Below are positions 62,855 to 64,000 of a DNA stretch of 64,000 nucleotides, in pieces. Origin of the DNA: Sphaerospermopsis kisseleviana NIES-73 (GTDB lineage: Bacteria; Cyanobacteriota; Cyanobacteriia; Cyanobacteriales; Nostocaceae); contig NZ_AP018314.1 of NCBI RefSeq assembly GCF_002368075.1, forward strand, positions 3,285,522 to 3,349,521, in the 5' to 3' direction. A program made the translations under genes and the position numbers. The stretch's first letter is position 1. Each line of letters starts with the position of its first letter. The notes under the pieces were generated by a model, which had not been told where the DNA came from, ran no database searches, and was given only the letters and a program-made list of their open reading frames with translations.

Positions 62855-64000
62855 CTACTTCTTCTTCGCTGCTGATTTTGCTGATTTTGCTGCTTTCTTT
62901 GCTGCTTTTTCCGCTTCTATTGCAGCTAACTTTGCTTGTTCCTTTTCTTCCTCAATCTTCCGCAAATAATAATGGTAATCTCCCAAATAAACCCGAAATT
63001 CTCCGTCCCGAATTTCCACAATTTTATTTGCAACTTGGGAGATAAAATAACGGTCGTGAGATACTACAATGGCAGTACCATCATAATTTTGTAATGCTTC
63101 CTCCAACATTTCCTTAGCGGGAATATCCAAATGGTTGGTAGGTTCATCTAAAATGATTAAATTAGCAGGTGTTAACAGCATTTTCGCTAATGCTAACCTA
63201 GCTTTTTCTCCTCCACTTAAAGCACCCACTTGTTTAAATACTGTATCACCAGCAAATAGAAATCTTCCTAACAAAGTGCGGACTTCTTCATTTTTCCAGT
63301 CGGGAACTTCATCATGTATGGTTTCCATGACAGTTTTATTTAAATCTAATGCTTCCGCTTGGTTTTGTTCAAAATAACCAGGGATAACATTATGATCTCC
63401 TAGTTTCACAGTTCCTTCTGTGTATGGTTCTACACCCATAATCATTTTCAAAAGTGTAGATTTTCCAGCACCATTGGGACCTAAAAAGGCGATTCTATCA
63501 CCTCTTTCAATCAACAAATTAGCACCTAAAAACAAAATTTTATCACCATAAGTATGGGTTAAATCCTTAATTTCTACTACTTCTCTACCGCTACGAGGTG
63601 CGGGGGGAAAGCGAAAATGTAAGGTTCTAACTCCTGCGGTTGGTGCTTCAATTCTTTCAATTTTTTCTAGTTGCTTTTCTCGGCTTTTTGCTTGGGTACT
63701 ACGAGTTGCACTAGCGCGGAATCTATCTACAAATGCTTGTTGTTTTTCTAATTCCTTTTGTTGGCGTTCAAAGGCGCTCAATTGTGCAGATTCATTTTCT
63801 GCTTTTTGTTGCAGATATGATGAATAATTACCCAGGTAAGTGCTAGAAACTCCTCTTTCAGTTTCGACAATTTGTGTACAAAGACGATCCAAAAATTCCC
63901 GATCATGGGAAACTATGACCATTGGTGTCAGTAACTTTTTCAGGTAATTTTCTAACCATTCAATAGTTTCTAAATCTAAATGGTTTGTCGGTTCGTCTAG
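62855..64000 (-). CDS. ABC-F family ATPase (partial, continues beyond window)
   Basis: The open frame reaches the window edge at 64000, so the N-terminal ABC domain is cut off; 381 residues are visible. The visible part begins LDEPTNHLDL (Walker B of domain 1), then VSHDREFLDR, the ABC-F linker (AFERQQKELEKQQAFVDRFR), and a full second ATPase domain: FLGPNGAGKSTLLKMI, LSGGEKARLALAKMLL, LIILDEPTNHLDIPAKEM and VSHDRYF. ABC-F proteins lack membrane segments and act on ribosomes. The C-terminal tail is Ala/Lys-rich (AEKAAKKAAKSAKSAAKKK), probably RNA-binding. The subtype is not determined. Confidence 0.95.
   Translation of the reverse strand, partial: LDEPTNHLDLETIEWLENYLKKLLTPMVIVSHDREFLDRLCTQIVETERGVSSTYLGNYSSYLQQKAENESAQLSAFERQQKELEKQQAFVDRFRASATRSTQAKSREKQLEKIERIEAPTAGVRTLHFRFPPAPRSGREVVEIKDLTHTYGDKILFLGANLLIERGDRIAFLGPNGAGKSTLLKMIMGVEPYTEGTVKLGDHNVIPGYFEQNQAEALDLNKTVMETIHDEVPDWKNEEVRTLLGRFLFAGDTVFKQVGALSGGEKARLALAKMLLTPANLIILDEPTNHLDIPAKEMLEEALQNYDGTAIVVSHDRYFISQVANKIVEIRDGEFRVYLGDYHYYLRKIEEEKEQAKLAAIEAEKAAKKAAKSAKSAAKKK

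Overview
The window is chromosomal DNA from a cyanobacterium. Evidence is a PSI gene (psaE), a PSII assembly gene (psb28), ndhD, rpaB, a probable nblB, a cytochrome b6f cofactor-assembly gene, many HIP1 octamers (GCGATCGC) inside genes, and long runs of heptanucleotide tandem repeats (STRR type). AT-rich coding, the gene set and the repeat load point to a filamentous Nostocales strain (Anabaena/Dolichospermum-like). The genus is inference; no 16S gene is present.

Layout. 0-5 kb: an SLH lipoprotein, then a decayed accessory patch (broken vapBC, a truncated kinase, a MITE-like element, and a small overlapping gene pair resembling toxin/immunity). 5-19 kb: Dps with an unusual ferroxidase residue, carB, a group 2 sigma factor, DUF760, mutT, a CBS protein, probable nblB, a DUF456 protein, a b6f assembly factor, rpaB, radA. 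19-23 kb: a complete dTDP-rhamnose set (rfbB-A-C-D, minus strand). 23-31 kb: a voltage-sensor-like membrane protein, then rimP-nusA-ylxR-infB with an 839-bp insertion-like gap before infB. 31-43 kb: the tldE/tldD pair split by a collapsed Uma2 gene, cysS, a CobW-type metallochaperone, dtd, psb28, a Uma2 protein, moaB, mraY, DUF3134. 43-47 kb: a fibrillin-family protein, psaE, mutM, ndhD. 47-51 kb: an accessory island with a DUF433/DUF5615 toxin-antitoxin pair, a two-gene nuclease + TOPRIM-like operon, and a Ser/Thr kinase. 51-60 kb: a Ctp protease, ispG, an amidase, a matrixin-like protease, secG, gpmI. 60-64 kb: a vapC gene broken by a small inverted-repeat element, an intact vapBC pair, and the end of an ABC-F gene that runs off the window.

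Most genes are housekeeping or photosynthetic. The unusual content is in (i) small two-gene accessory modules, at least five of them toxin-antitoxin-like plus the nuclease/TOPRIM pair; (ii) at least four families of small palindromic or inverted-repeat elements, two with recognisable target duplications; (iii) two structured intergenic regions that may be orphan RNAs (downstream of nblB and upstream of infB); and (iv) repeat invasion of genes (carB, the matrixin gene, the start of the b6f assembly gene). All functional assignments rest on reading motifs in the translations; no database search was run.
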